This document shows, in pieces, positions 1 to 8,298 of a stretch of 64,000 nt of DNA. The notes beneath the pieces were generated by a model, which was not told where the DNA came from, ran no database searches, and saw only the letters and a list, made by a program, of their open reading frames with translations. The DNA lies in assembly GCA_003490145.1 (NCBI GenBank), contig QULQ01000015.1:1-64000 (forward strand), in the 5' to 3' direction. The translations under genes were made by a program, and so were the position numbers. Positions within the stretch are counted from its first letter, which is position 1. Each line of letters opens with the position of its first letter. The DNA is from Lachnospiraceae bacterium OM04-12BH. GTDB taxonomy: Bacteria > Bacillota > Clostridia > Lachnospirales > Lachnospiraceae.

Positions 1-480
1 CAAGCCGAGGTTCACATTTTGGAGGACGAAGCCGCTTCCAGAGCCTATATCGAGCAGATGTGGGCAGAAGCGATGGAAATTTACAGAAGCGGCAGGTTCA
101 AGCTGGCTTTCAGCCCTGCCATGCAGCGGTATCTCAAAGAACACCAGCGGGATTTTATGCCGGAGGACACCAAAGCCGGGATGATACAGGCGTATCTTGA
201 TAAGTACACCGGGAGCATGGTCTGCTCCAAGCAGCTCTATAAGGAAGCCTTGAACCATGCCTTTGACGAGCCGAAGCAATGGGAAATCCGGGAAATCAAC
301 GAGATTATGAACCAGTGCATTGACCGCTGGCGGTACTTCCCGAACCCAAGAATGTTTTCCGAATATGGCAGACAAAAGGGCTGGGAGCGAGAAAACCCGG
401 CAACGGACTCCGGCAACCCGTCTGAAAAAACGATGGACGGTTTTGTGGAGGTCACAGAACAGATGGAGCTTCCATTCTGA
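1..480 (+). CDS. VapE-family replication protein, C-terminal part (5' truncated by window)
   Basis: The reading frame is open from base 1, so the gene starts outside the window and only the last 159 codons are seen. The text resembles the C-terminal region of virulence-associated protein E (primase/helicase-like) proteins carried by phages and integrative elements. Such proteins probably act in replication of the element. Recognisable pieces are a phrase of the type AFSPAMQRYLKEHQ followed by a helical stretch ending in PRMFSEYGRQKGW. The catalytic P-loop would lie upstream and cannot be checked. Its position just left of the recombinase places it on element 1. Confidence 0.65.
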   Translation, partial: QAEVHILEDEAASRAYIEQMWAEAMEIYRSGRFKLAFSPAMQRYLKEHQRDFMPEDTKAGMIQAYLDKYTGSMVCSKQLYKEALNHAFDEPKQWEIREINEIMNQCIDRWRYFPNPRMFSEYGRQKGWERENPATDSGNPSEKTMDGFVEVTEQMELPF

Positions 481-492
481 AAATGACCACCC

Positions 493-675
493 GTTGCACC
501 CCCTGTTGCTATCCCGTTGCCGAGCCGGTTGCCGGGGAAAACCCCTTATTTCCGGGCTTTTCTCCCTTATAACAACCAAAACAACAGAAAAATAAAAGAA
601 AAGTATAAATAGTAACCACCGCCAGATTGAGATTGTTTGCAAGGTCTTTTGAAGCCCGTTGCCGGACTTCGTTGC
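493..675. repeat. Six short GTTGC motifs between vapE and the next gene
   Basis: GTTGC occurs at 493, 505, 515, 528, 658 and 671, mostly as CCGTTGCC or CGGTTGCC. The first four are 10-13 bases apart, which is one helical turn. The 241-base gap holds no gene. The cluster could be a protein-binding iteron set or chance in a GC-rich stretch. Confidence 0.3.
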
Positions 676-721
676 CGACACCCTCTGTCTGGCTATTTTC
701 ATGTATGGAGGATAACTGCCT

Positions 722-919
722 ATGGCAAAAAACAAAACAGAGATTCATGTGACCACTGTATTTGACGGGGAGCTGGATGCAACCGATGTGTTCGTCAGCC
801 TGATTTCCCAGAAATACGGAAAGACAAATACGAAAGAATATCTTGCTAAAAAGAAAGATATGAGCTATAATGAAGATGAGGTTCAAAAGAGCCAGATACC
901 GTCTGGATTGTGTGGGTAA
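722..919 (+). CDS. Small conserved-type ORF upstream of recombinase
   Basis: This 65-residue ORF has a good ribosome binding site (GGAGG at 709-713). It ends directly before the recombinase start codon at 920, so translation is probably coupled. I do not recognise a characterised family. The layout of a short charged protein just before a large serine recombinase matches TnpW in element 2, and both begin with a Lys/Thr-rich head (MAKNKTEIHVTTVFDG here). An accessory role in recombination is inference. Confidence 0.6.
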   Translation: MAKNKTEIHVTTVFDGELDATDVFVSLISQKYGKTNTKEYLAKKKDMSYNEDEVQKSQIPSGLCG

Positions 920-2590
920 ATGGCTATGATGAACGAAATGGAATACAGAACAATCGGTTCGGCACTTGCCGGGGGCTATCGTGCGGCGGTCTATTGCAGG
1001 CTGTCAAAGGACGATGACCTGCAAGGCGAAAGTGCCAGTATCGCAAACCAGCGTGATATGCTGGAAAAATACTGCGAAAAGCAGGGATGGGAGGTTGTGG
1101 CAGTCTATCAGGACGATGGTTTCACAGGTCTTAATATGGAGCGTCCTGATTTACAGAGAATGTTGAGAGCCATTGAGCGCAGGCAAATCAACCTTGTCAT
1201 CACGAAAGACCTCAGCCGACTGGGGCGTAACTATCTGCAAACCGGGCATTTGATTGAGGACTTTTTCCCAAGAAACGGTGTCCGCTATATCGCCATGAAT
1301 GACGGTATCGACACCCTGCGGGATAACAACGATATTGCCCCGTTCAAGAATATCCTGAACGAGATGTACAGCAAGGATATTTCCAAGAAAGTCCATTCCT
1401 CTTATCTTCTGAAAGCGCAGAAAGGACAGTTTACCGGGTGTCTTGCCCCGTTTGGGTATCGGAAAGACCCAGAGGACAGAAACCATCTGCTCATTGACGA
1501 GGAAACCGCCCCGATTGTGCGGCTGATTTTCGGATATGCCCTGAACGGTCATGGTCCGAACTATATCCGCAGACGGCTGGAGGAAGAAAAAATCCCCTGC
1601 CCCACATGGTGGAACCGGGAACGGGGGCTTCGCAATACCCGCACCAAATGGGAAAAGAAAGACCCGGAAAACGGACGGTATATGTGGGACTTCTCCGTTA
1701 TCAAAGACCTTTTGATGAATCCTGTCTACACCGGGGCGATTGCTTCCCAGAAAAAAGACTACCGCTTCAAAATCGGCACGATTGGGGAAAAGAAGCCGGA
1801 GGACTGGATTGTAGTGGAGGAACAGCATGAACCGCTGATTGACCGCATGAGCTTTGATATTGTGCAGAACAAGCTGAAATCCCGCCAGCGTCCGGGGCAG
1901 ACCAATGAAATCAGCCTGTTTGCCGGACTGATAAAATGCGGCGAGTGTGGGAAGTCGCTGACGATACGCTATACAAACGCAAAACATCCCCAGCAGATTT
2001 ATTCCTGCAAGACCTACAATGCCTTTGGAAAGAACCACTGCACCCAGCACCGGATTGACTATGACACCCTTTACAGCCATGTGCTGCGAAAAATCCGGGA
2101 ATGTGCCAGAGCTGCCCTGATGGACGGGAAAGCGGTTGCCGACCGCCTGACTAATACCTGTGAAGCCGAGCAGCGGGAACAGCGGGAAGCAATGGAACGC
2201 TCCCTTACAAGGGACGAGGAACGGATTGAGGTTCTGGATAAAATGGTCATGCGGCTTTATGAGGATATGATTGCAGGGCGTATCAGTGAGCAGAATTTCA
2301 ACACCATGCTGGAAAAGACACAGACCGAGCAGACGGAGCTTAAAACAAAAGTGTCAGAGGGCAGAAAGCGGCTGTCCGATGAAGTCCAGCTTGCCAATGA
2401 CGCAAAACAATGGGTGGAAGCCATTCAGGAATATGCCAACATCACAGAGCTGGACGCAGCCACCCTTAACCGCTTAATCAAAGAAATCGTCGTGCATGAG
2501 CGCATTGACGAAGATAAAACAAGACACATTTCTATCGAAATTCATTTTAATCTCAAACCCATCCCAGAGGTGGAACAGGTCACTGCCTGA
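920..2590 (+). CDS. Large serine recombinase (site-specific integrase of element 1)
   Basis: This 556-residue protein carries out integration and excision by double-strand exchange through a serine nucleophile. The resolvase domain covers about residues 20-170, with the catalytic serine at position 29 in YCRLSKDDD and the conserved DLSRLGRN at 97-104. A recombinase domain follows, then a zinc ribbon around 340-372 (CGECG, then two more Cys) and a long coiled coil to the C terminus. The size and order are those of the TndX/TnpX group. The gene ends 90 bases before the 3' half of a split maff2 gene, which is therefore its likely target. It is only a distant relative of the second recombinase at 14004. 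Confidence 0.93.
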   Translation: MAMMNEMEYRTIGSALAGGYRAAVYCRLSKDDDLQGESASIANQRDMLEKYCEKQGWEVVAVYQDDGFTGLNMERPDLQRMLRAIERRQINLVITKDLSRLGRNYLQTGHLIEDFFPRNGVRYIAMNDGIDTLRDNNDIAPFKNILNEMYSKDISKKVHSSYLLKAQKGQFTGCLAPFGYRKDPEDRNHLLIDEETAPIVRLIFGYALNGHGPNYIRRRLEEEKIPCPTWWNRERGLRNTRTKWEKKDPENGRYMWDFSVIKDLLMNPVYTGAIASQKKDYRFKIGTIGEKKPEDWIVVEEQHEPLIDRMSFDIVQNKLKSRQRPGQTNEISLFAGLIKCGECGKSLTIRYTNAKHPQQIYSCKTYNAFGKNHCTQHRIDYDTLYSHVLRKIRECARAALMDGKAVADRLTNTCEAEQREQREAMERSLTRDEERIEVLDKMVMRLYEDMIAGRISEQNFNTMLEKTQTEQTELKTKVSEGRKRLSDEVQLANDAKQWVEAIQEYANITELDAATLNRLIKEIVVHERIDEDKTRHISIEIHFNLKPIPEVEQVTA

Positions 2591-2680
2591 CCTGTCCCGC
2601 CGGGACGGTTCTCTTAAAAACACCATATAGATTTTTTGTACGCCGCCGCCCGCCATCGAGCAGAGTTTTACACCTAATTG

Positions 2681-2761
2681 GGGATAAAACAGCTCATGGC
2701 CGGCGGCGGTGTGGCTCTTATCGGTACTACTCTTGTGCCTTTACTTTCCGGTTTGTTCTAA
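2681..2761 (+). pseudogene. 3' half of a split maff2 gene (copy A)
   Basis: Twenty-six codons and a stop (GIKQLMAGGGVALIGTTLVP, then LLSGLF) are open with no start codon in a sensible place. They match almost residue for residue the 3' half found at 15714. Together with the 5' half at 3535 they identify the Maff2 family, small hydrophobic proteins of conjugative elements. The break falls at the point where the element-1 sequence ends, so this is the attR side of that insertion. Confidence 0.8.
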
Positions 2762-2795
2762 TTAGGTTGTATTTATCCTAAGATTTGTGTATACT
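2762..2795 (+). promoter_or_regulatory. Promoter and palindrome of the toxin-antitoxin operon
   Basis: TTGTAT (2767-2772) and TATACT (2790-2795) are 17 bases apart. A TTAGG (2762-2766) / CCTAA (2777-2781) inverted pair brackets the -35 element. Autorepression by the antitoxin is typical of this family, so the palindrome is a reasonable operator candidate. Confidence 0.55.
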
Positions 2796-2823
2796 ATAGT
2801 AAATAGATCACGGAGGTGCTCAT

Positions 2824-3066
2824 ATGACTATAGATACAAAAACAATGGTTTCTATTTCAGAAGCTAACCAGAATTTTTCTAAAGTAGCAAGACTGGTAGA
2901 CGAATGCGGTTCGGCAGTAATTTTGAAGAATAATGTACCAAGATATCTTGTTATAGACTTTAGTAAAGCAGATAAGGATTTTACAGCATCTGATGAAGAT
3001 GTGTTAAGTATTTCAAAGCAACTTATGGAACAGAATAAGGAAGCGTATGAGGTACTGGCTAAATGA
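2824..3066 (+). CDS. Phd/YefM-type antitoxin
   Basis: This 80-residue protein has the Phd/YefM fold pattern: an N-terminal DNA-binding part (VSISEANQNFSKVARLVDE) then a strand reading AVILKNNVPRYLVI and an acidic C-terminal tail that should wrap the toxin. The start follows GGAGGTG at 2812-2818. The gene overlaps the toxin gene by four bases, so the pair is co-translated. The protein is expected to neutralise the Doc-like toxin and repress its own promoter. It lies between two interrupted maff2 genes, in mobile DNA. Confidence 0.85.
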   Translation: MTIDTKTMVSISEANQNFSKVARLVDECGSAVILKNNVPRYLVIDFSKADKDFTASDEDVLSISKQLMEQNKEAYEVLAK

Positions 3067-3440
3067 AAAAATTGAGCAAAGAGCAGATTCTTATGCTTCA
3101 TACTCAATTGATTCAGCAGACTGGTGGAAGCGATGGAGTCAGAGATTATAATTTATTGGATTCAGCTTTAGAAACTCCTTTTCAGTCCTTTGGAGGAGAC
3201 GAATTGTATCCTACAATACAGGCGAAAGCCGCAAGGCTAGGATATGGGCTAATTAAAAACCATTGTATGATAGATGGTAATAAAAGGATTGGAACTCATG
3301 CAATGCTGGTTTTTCTTGCTTTGAACGGAATAGAACTTAAGTATACTCAAAAAGAATTATACGAAACAATTCTTGATGTTGCAGCGGGAAACATTGAATA
3401 TGAAGGCCTATTGCAATGGGTTTTGGATCATCAAAACTAA
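3063..3440 (+). CDS. doc: Fic/Doc-family toxin (death-on-curing type)
   Basis: This 125-residue protein is the size of P1 Doc. The Fic core motif reads HCMIDGNKRIG (His67, Asp71, Asn73, Lys74, Arg75). The lysine in place of the second glycine of canonical HPFxxGNGR is the Doc variant, which in P1 phosphorylates EF-Tu rather than transferring AMP. Phosphotransferase activity here is inferred from that motif. The usual aromatic residue after HxF is replaced by Met-Ile, which is unusual. The toxin is co-translated with the upstream antitoxin. Confidence 0.85.
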   Translation: MKKLSKEQILMLHTQLIQQTGGSDGVRDYNLLDSALETPFQSFGGDELYPTIQAKAARLGYGLIKNHCMIDGNKRIGTHAMLVFLALNGIELKYTQKELYETILDVAAGNIEYEGLLQWVLDHQN

Positions 3441-3534
3441 ATAGTGTAACTGGCATAAGGCCGAACATGGAAAATAATCTGTGCTCGGTCTTTTCTTATG
3501 CCCAAATTAGTAGAGAATATGGAGAATTTATATT

Positions 3535-3675
3535 ATGGCATTTTTTCAGAGCGCAGTAGGAACATTGCAGACACTTGTAATCGCACTTGGAGCAGGTCTT
3601 GGAATCTGGGGTGCAATCAATCTTATGGAAGGATACGGTAACGATAACCCGGGTGCAAATGCTCATGTACGGTAA
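3535..3675 (+). pseudogene. 5' half of a split maff2 gene (copy B)
   Basis: Forty-six codons begin MAFFQSAVGTLQTLVIALGA and run to NDNPGANAH, with a good ribosome binding site (GGAG at 3521). A stop codon follows two codons after homology is lost, inside element 2. Joining this half at CTCA (3662-3665) to the 3' half at CTCA (15709-15712) restores an in-frame 70-residue Maff2 protein with ANAQGMKQ across the joint. The gene is therefore interrupted by element 2 and this is its attL side. Confidence 0.85.
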
Positions 3676-3749
3676 GGAAGCAAGCAACCGAAAACAAGAG
3701 ATAGACCGCCAGCACTACACTATTCCGAACCAAAGACCAAAAGATAAGC

Positions 3750-3787
3750 ATTGTGGGAAAATCTAAACTTTTGGATTTTCCTACAAT
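3750..3787. repeat. 14-bp inverted repeat near the left end of element 2
   Basis: ATTGTGGGAAAATC (3750-3763) pairs with GATTTTCCTACAAT (3774-3787) across a 10-base loop, with one G-T pair. There is no T tract on either strand strong enough for a clear terminator. It lies in the otherwise empty 262 bases between the attachment site and the first cargo gene. Confidence 0.55.
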
Positions 3788-3937
3788 GCCGACTACGGCG
3801 GAATCCCTCCCACTCCTTATATCTTTCTTTCCGTATACATTGAATTTGTATTTAGTAAATGCTATAATGTCCCTATTCAAATTATAAATGTGTTGAATTA
3901 GTTACATGTACATATTTTTTGTGCCGGAGGAAGTGAA

Positions 3938-4459
3938 ATGAAACAAAAAATTTATCTCATTACAGGCTTAATGGCTTCTGGAAAATCTACAGTTTCCGAT
4001 TTACTGGCAAAATCAATAGAAAAATGCGTCCATCTTCGTGGTGATGTGTTCCGAAAAATGATTATTTCAGGCAGAGAAAATATGTCAGCTACCCCATCAG
4101 CGGAAGCAGTCCGCCAGCTGTACCTTCGATACAAATTGACTGCTGATGCGGCAAGGTCATACTTTGACAACGGCTTTTCTGTAGTGATCCAAGATAACTA
4201 CTACGGTGATGAATTAAACCGAATGATAAATTATCTGCATAAATACCCTGTTGAGGTTGTCGTTCTTTGTCCAGATGTGGAAACAATAAAAGAAAGGGAA
4301 CGATACAGGGAGAAAACAGGCTATTCCGGCTTTACGGTTGAAACCTTATACGATACATTTATGCAGACAACACCACGGATCGGCTTTTGGCTGGACAATT
4401 CCAATCAAACACCACAGCAGACAGCAGAAACCATTCTGAACACCAGGAAGCCGGTATGA
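3938..4459 (+). CDS. P-loop kinase-like ATPase (zeta/CPT-like fold)
   Basis: This 173-residue protein has a Walker A motif GLMASGKS at residues 10-17 and the general shape of small nucleotide-dependent phosphotransferases (zeta toxin, chloramphenicol phosphotransferase, adenylate-type kinases). A lid-like Arg-rich stretch KERERYREKTG lies near residue 115. The substrate is unknown and no antitoxin gene is adjacent. It is the first cargo gene, read toward the tet gene but separated from it by a full promoter and leader. The start follows GGAGG at 3926-3930. Confidence 0.7.
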   Translation: MKQKIYLITGLMASGKSTVSDLLAKSIEKCVHLRGDVFRKMIISGRENMSATPSAEAVRQLYLRYKLTADAARSYFDNGFSVVIQDNYYGDELNRMINYLHKYPVEVVVLCPDVETIKERERYREKTGYSGFTVETLYDTFMQTTPRIGFWLDNSNQTPQQTAETILNTRKPV

Positions 4460-4498
4460 TTGTTACATATAAGGGGAAGAAAAATTTCTTTTAAGTAC

Positions 4499-4527
4499 TT
4501 GCTTTCCTAAAACTGATGTGATATAAT
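4499..4527 (+). promoter_or_regulatory. Promoter of the tet leader and gene
   Basis: TTGCTT (4499-4504) and TATAAT (4522-4527) are separated by 17 bases. They lie 30 bases before the leader peptide start and match the layout of tet(M)-type promoters. Confidence 0.75.
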
Positions 4528-4556
4528 AGCTTCATTCCAGAAAAGGAGTAAAAAAT

Positions 4557-4580
4557 ATGCGGCAAGGTATTCTTAAATAA
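4557..4580 (+). CDS. tet leader peptide (MRQGILK)
   Basis: The short ORF ATG CGG CAA GGT ATT CTT AAA TAA follows GGAG at 4545-4548. The same heptapeptide leader is known to me from the region upstream of tet(M) in Tn916, where its translation is linked to attenuation control of the resistance gene. It is followed by a run of hairpins before the tet start codon, as expected for transcription attenuation. Confidence 0.7.
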   Translation: MRQGILK

Positions 4581-4746
4581 AACTATAATCAAATAGTGGG
4601 AACAAAGAATTATGATAGCTCCTTTTGTGGGGGCTTGGTTTTTTGTACCCAATTTAAGAATACTTTTGCCTTATCAATTTTGACATATTCAAAAAACAGC
4701 AATCACAAATAGGTGTATGCTGTATATGTGTATGTCCGCAAATTAG

Positions 4747-4786
4747 AATCCCCAGTGGTAAAAGTATTTTACTGCTGGGGATTTTT
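4747..4786 (+). terminator. Attenuator-type terminator in the tet leader
   Basis: AATCCCCAG (4747-4755) pairs with CTGGGGATT (4775-4783), with an inner GTAAAA/TTTTAC stem and a T run at the end. It sits 35 bases before the tet gene, so it must be read through for expression. A second, weaker hairpin (about 4610-4640, AGCTCC/GGGGGCT then TTTTTT) precedes it. Tetracycline-dependent antitermination is inferred from the tet(M) model. Confidence 0.7.
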
Positions 4787-4820
4787 ATGCCCTTTGGGGC
4801 TGTAAAGGGAGGACAATCAC

Positions 4821-6740
4821 ATGAAAATAATCAATATCGGCATTCTGGCCCATGTAGACGCAGGAAAAACTACATTGACAGAAAGTCTGCTATACACCAG
4901 TGGAGCGATTGCGGAACAGGGAAACGTGGATAAAGGGACCACAAGAACAGACACTATGATTTTGGAACGGCAACGGGGAATTACCATTCAGACAGCGGTT
5001 ACTTCTTTTTATTGGAATGATTATAAAATCAATATCGTGGACACTCCCGGTCATATGGATTTTTTAGCCGAAGCATACCGCTCTTTATCTGTCCTTGACG
5101 GAGCTGTTTTAGTCATTTCAGCAAAAGACGGCGTACAGGCACAAACCCGTATATTATTCCATGCGCTTCAGAAAATGGACATTCCGACAATTATCTTTAT
5201 AAATAAGATAGACCAAAATGGGATCGACCTGCAGTGTGTTTACCAAAGCATTAAAGATAAACTTACCAGTGATATGATTGTCATGCAGGAGGTTTCCCTG
5301 TCGCCAAAGATAACCATGACCGATATTTCTGATTTAGACAAATGGGATATGATTATTTCCGGAAGCGATGAACTATTAGAACGATATGTTGCAGAGGATT
5401 CTTTGGATATACAGGAATTACAATATGAAAAGTGCAAAAGAACCAGATGCTGCTCTTTGTTTCCTGTTTATCATGGGAGTGCAAAAGACAATTTAGGAAC
5501 AGAAAAACTGATTGAAGCGATTATAGAAACTTTCATTACAGAAACGGACGATATTCAGTCTGAATTATGTGGATATGTTTTTAAGGTTGAGTATACAGAG
5601 CGGAAAAAACGGCTTTCTTATTTACGCCTGTATCATGGGACGCTCCATTTACGGGATACCCTGCTGCTGTCAAAAAAGGAAAAAATAAAGATTACAGAAA
5701 TGTGTATTCCGTCAAATGGTGAAATCGTCCCGGCTGACCATGCCTGTCCGGGAGAAATTGTTATTTTAGCTGATGATACTTTGAAACTGAACGATATCCT
5801 GGGAAATGAAAAACTCCTGCCTCACAAAACACGGATTGATAATCCCATGCCATTACTTCGGACAACGGTAGAGCCGCAAAAGCCGGAGCAAAGGGAAGCC
5901 CTGTTAAATGCCCTCGCAGAGATTGCTGATACAGACCCTCTTTTGCATTTTGACATTGATACTGTTACCCATGAGATTATGTTATCTTTTTTGGGAAAAG
6001 TACAGTTAGAAGTTATTTGTTCGCTATTAGAAGAAAAATATCATGTGGGCGTGGCTATGAAAGAGCCTTCGGTTATTTATCTGGAAAGACCGCAAAAAAA
6101 AGCGAGCTGCACGATTCATATTGAAGTGCCGCCGAATCCGTTTTGGGCATCTATTGGTTTGACTGTAACACCGCTTCCTGTTGGAAGCGGAACACAATAT
6201 AAAAGCGAGGTATCTCTCGGCTATTTAAACCAAAGTTTTCAAAATGCCGTCATGGAGGGTGTGCGTTATGGAATGGAGCAGGGCTTATATGGCTGGGGAG
6301 TGACAGACTGCCAAATTTGTTTTGATTATGGAGTTTATTACAGCCCGGTCAGCACCCCCGCTGATTTTCGTTTTCTTGCGCCTGTCGTGTTGGAGCAGGC
6401 ATTGAAAAAAGCAGGGACACAACTGTTGGAACCATACCTTTCCTTTACCCTTTTTGCACCGCAGGAATATCTTTCACGGGCTTATAATGATGCACCAAAG
6501 TATTGCGCAATCATTGAATCAACCAGACTTGAAAAAGATGAAGTTATTTTTAAGGGTGAAATCCCTGCCCGTTGTATCGGTGAATATAGGAATGATCTGA
6601 ATTTTTATACAAATGGAAGAAGTGTCTGCATTACAGAATTAAAAGGGTATCAGGAAACTTCCGGCGAGCCTGTATTTCAGCCACGCCGCCCGAACAGCCG
6701 TTTAGACAAGATCCGGCATATGTTTCAGAAGATAATGTAA
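4821..6740 (+). CDS. tet(32): Tetracycline resistance ribosomal protection protein, Tet(32)-like
   Basis: This 639-residue EF-G-like GTPase releases tetracycline from the ribosome. GTPase motifs are AHVDAGKTT (10-18), DTPGHMDF (about 74) and NKID (about 128). The C-terminal end ([13 protein letters not shown] and [19 protein letters not shown]) is that of the Tet(M)/(O)/(W)/(32) group, and the length matches. From memory the sequence differs clearly from Tet(M), Tet(O) and Tet(W) and agrees best with Tet(32). The class assignment needs an alignment, but the function does not. A strong GGAGG precedes the start. It is controlled by the leader at 4499-4786. Confidence 0.9.
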   Translation: MKIINIGILAHVDAGKTTLTESLLYTSGAIAEQGNVDKGTTRTDTMILERQRGITIQTAVTSFYWNDYKINIVDTPGHMDFLAEAYRSLSVLDGAVLVISAKDGVQAQTRILFHALQKMDIPTIIFINKIDQNGIDLQCVYQSIKDKLTSDMIVMQEVSLSPKITMTDISDLDKWDMIISGSDELLERYVAEDSLDIQELQYEKCKRTRCCSLFPVYHGSAKDNLGTEKLIEAIIETFITETDDIQSELCGYVFKVEYTERKKRLSYLRLYHGTLHLRDTLLLSKKEKIKITEMCIPSNGEIVPADHACPGEIVILADDTLKLNDILGNEKLLPHKTRIDNPMPLLRTTVEPQKPEQREALLNALAEIADTDPLLHFDIDTVTHEIMLSFLGKVQLEVICSLLEEKYHVGVAMKEPSVIYLERPQKKASCTIHIEVPPNPFWASIGLTVTPLPVGSGTQYKSEVSLGYLNQSFQNAVMEGVRYGMEQGLYGWGVTDCQICFDYGVYYSPVSTPADFRFLAPVVLEQALKKAGTQLLEPYLSFTLFAPQEYLSRAYNDAPKYCAIIESTRLEKDEVIFKGEIPARCIGEYRNDLNFYTNGRSVCITELKGYQETSGEPVFQPRRPNSRLDKIRHMFQKIM

Positions 6741-6821
6741 CGTCTTGCGCAATGCAAGCGTTCATTGCTGGCTATTGCGAAATATCATTGATAAAATCAG
6801 CATCAGAGAGGAGGAACCATT

Positions 6822-7277
6822 TTGAACCAGAAACAGACGGATATTACAACAGGAAAGCAAATACGTCATCTGCGAACACAATCGGGAATGACACAGGAAG
6901 AACTGGCTGGGGAATTGAATGTTACCCGGCAGGCGCTATCGAATTGGGAGAGAGATGTTAATGAACCCGATTTAAATACGTTGAAAAAAATTTGTTTTCT
7001 TTTTGGAGTCCACATGGACGATTTTGCGAAGGAGGTAATAACAAAAATGGAAACATGTGAAAAAAAAGAGAAACGACAATTTAATAAGTATGATATGGCA
7101 ATTGGACTTTTTTATGGTGTCGGGATATTTCTTGGCATTGGTATTTTCTTTGTTGGCGGTTTTATGACAATGTCGGGTGCAGGGTGGGGAGCATCACTAT
7201 TTGGCGGTGGCTGTTTTTCTCTTGTATTTGGCTTGATATGCCATGCAGTTATTACATTGAGAAGAAATGACAAATGA
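6822..7277 (+). CDS. XRE-family regulator with membrane C-terminal domain
   Basis: This 151-residue protein has an N-terminal helix-turn-helix of the Cro/cI type (about residues 10-64, with GMTQEELAGELNVTRQALSN). A charged linker follows, then two predicted membrane segments (AIGLFYGVGIFLGIGIFFVG and a second near 125-145). The start is TTG at 6822 behind AGGAGG. Membrane-tethered XRE proteins occur next to resistance genes in many Firmicutes. Whether it controls the tet gene cannot be told. The C-terminal half of the preceding intergenic stretch has no other gene. Confidence 0.8.
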   Translation: MNQKQTDITTGKQIRHLRTQSGMTQEELAGELNVTRQALSNWERDVNEPDLNTLKKICFLFGVHMDDFAKEVITKMETCEKKEKRQFNKYDMAIGLFYGVGIFLGIGIFFVGGFMTMSGAGWGASLFGGGCFSLVFGLICHAVITLRRNDK

Positions 7278-7360
7278 TGACATATCCTGCTTTCTAGACT
7301 TTTCGGTCATATCGCGTAAAAAAGCCGCTGCTTTTGGCTTTCCAATAGCGGCGGCAAAGG

Positions 7361-7393
7361 GAAATATCCTTTGAATACCTTACAGAAGAAAAG
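7361..7393 (+). pseudogene. Fragment of a second sigma-factor gene
   Basis: Thirty of 33 bases match the stretch at 8583-8615 inside the intact sigma gene, and the frame reads EISFEYLTEEK against EISLEYLTDEK. Homology stops on both sides. It looks like a scar of a partial duplication or a recombination junction, lying exactly between the tet/XRE cargo and the methyltransferase. Confidence 0.6.
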
Positions 7394-7490
7394 TTTTGCA
7401 GCATTATAAAAATAAAAGCCTATACCATTTTGGAAAGAAAAGATACATAATAGTCAAGACGGCAACAATCAGAAGTTATGGAGGGTAACA

Positions 7491-8258
7491 ATGGAATATA
7501 GTAAGGAAGATTTAATGGAAGCAAAAAGGCAAATTTTGGGAGTGGGAGAGAACATGGGAACAGAGGAAAGTAAAAAAATCTGGGAGAAAAACGCACAATT
7601 TTGGGATAATGCAATGGGTGACAAATCTAATGAATTTCACAGAGAGGTAGTGCGTCCCAAAGTAACGGAACTTCTATCTCCTAATCCTGCGGATTACATT
7701 TTGGATATTGCGTGTGGCAATGGAAATTATTCTTCGTATCTTGCACAAAGAGGCGCTTCGATTGTCGCTTTTGATTACAGCAAAAAAATGATAGAATTGG
7801 CTAAAAGACGGCAATCACAATATGCAAAACAAATTGAATTTTGTGTAGCGGATGCGACCAATAGAGAAAGTATATTAGAATTAAAAAGAAATCGAGCCTT
7901 TACGAAAGCAGTTTCTAATATGGCAATTATGGATATTACGGATATTGAACCACTTCTTATGGCTGTTTATGAACTGTTGGAGGAAAGCGGAATTTTTGTC
8001 TTTGCAACGCAACACCCTTGTTTTATCACGTTGACTGAAAAATATATGACACCGCACAGTTACTATGGTATAGCGATTGAAGGGCAACCGGAGGAGCAGA
8101 TTTATTATCATCGTTCCATACAAGATATTTTTAACCTTTGTTTTAGAGCTGGATTTGTCATTGATGGATTTTATGAAGAATGTTTCAAAAACAACAAAGA
8201 AATTCCTATGGTAATGATAGTAAGGCTTAAAAAGGTAAAACGTGATAGCTTAAAATAA
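7491..8258 (+). CDS. Class I SAM-dependent methyltransferase
   Basis: This 255-residue protein has a clear SAM-binding motif I, YILDIACGNGNYS (about 69-81), then AFDYSKKM and a post-motif region typical of Methyltransf_11/25 enzymes. The substrate is unknown. Two starts are possible: 7491 behind GGAGG, or the ATG at 7554 behind GGGAG. The first 15 residues (MEYSKEDLMEAKRQI) look like the start of an unrelated small coiled-coil ORF common on such elements, so the long form may be a fusion. AT-rich codon use differs from the GC-richer mobilization genes that follow, which fits cargo acquired separately. Confidence 0.8.
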   Translation: MEYSKEDLMEAKRQILGVGENMGTEESKKIWEKNAQFWDNAMGDKSNEFHREVVRPKVTELLSPNPADYILDIACGNGNYSSYLAQRGASIVAFDYSKKMIELAKRRQSQYAKQIEFCVADATNRESILELKRNRAFTKAVSNMAIMDITDIEPLLMAVYELLEESGIFVFATQHPCFITLTEKYMTPHSYYGIAIEGQPEEQIYYHRSIQDIFNLCFRAGFVIDGFYEECFKNNKEIPMVMIVRLKKVKRDSLK

Positions 8259-8298
8259 ATTCAAGTTTGCCGGATAAATAGCAAACCTGGCCGAGCCA

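Larger units (their letters stand above)
1..2680 (+). mobile_element. Right end of a serine-recombinase mobile element (element 1, left end outside window)
   Basis: A VapE-like replication gene fragment, a small ORF and a large serine recombinase are read rightwards. They stop about 90 bases before the 3' half of a maff2 gene. A recombinase next to an interrupted target gene is the usual layout for the integrase end of such elements. The exact right boundary (near 2675-2683) is inferred from where maff2 homology begins. The left boundary and the matching maff2 5' half are not in the window. Confidence 0.7.

Noticed and set aside
2594..2606. Terminator after recombinase 1 (GTCCC-GCC-GGGAC)
   Set aside because: The stem is only five pairs and no T run follows. 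It may be part of the attachment region instead.
3460..3495. Terminator after the Doc gene
   Set aside because: The CCGAACA/TGCTCGG pairing has mismatches and a short T run; too weak to list as a feature.
7323..7352. Terminator after the XRE gene (GCCGCT/AGCGGC)
   Set aside because: Six pairs with a 17-base loop and no T run; likely part of the sigma-gene scar region.
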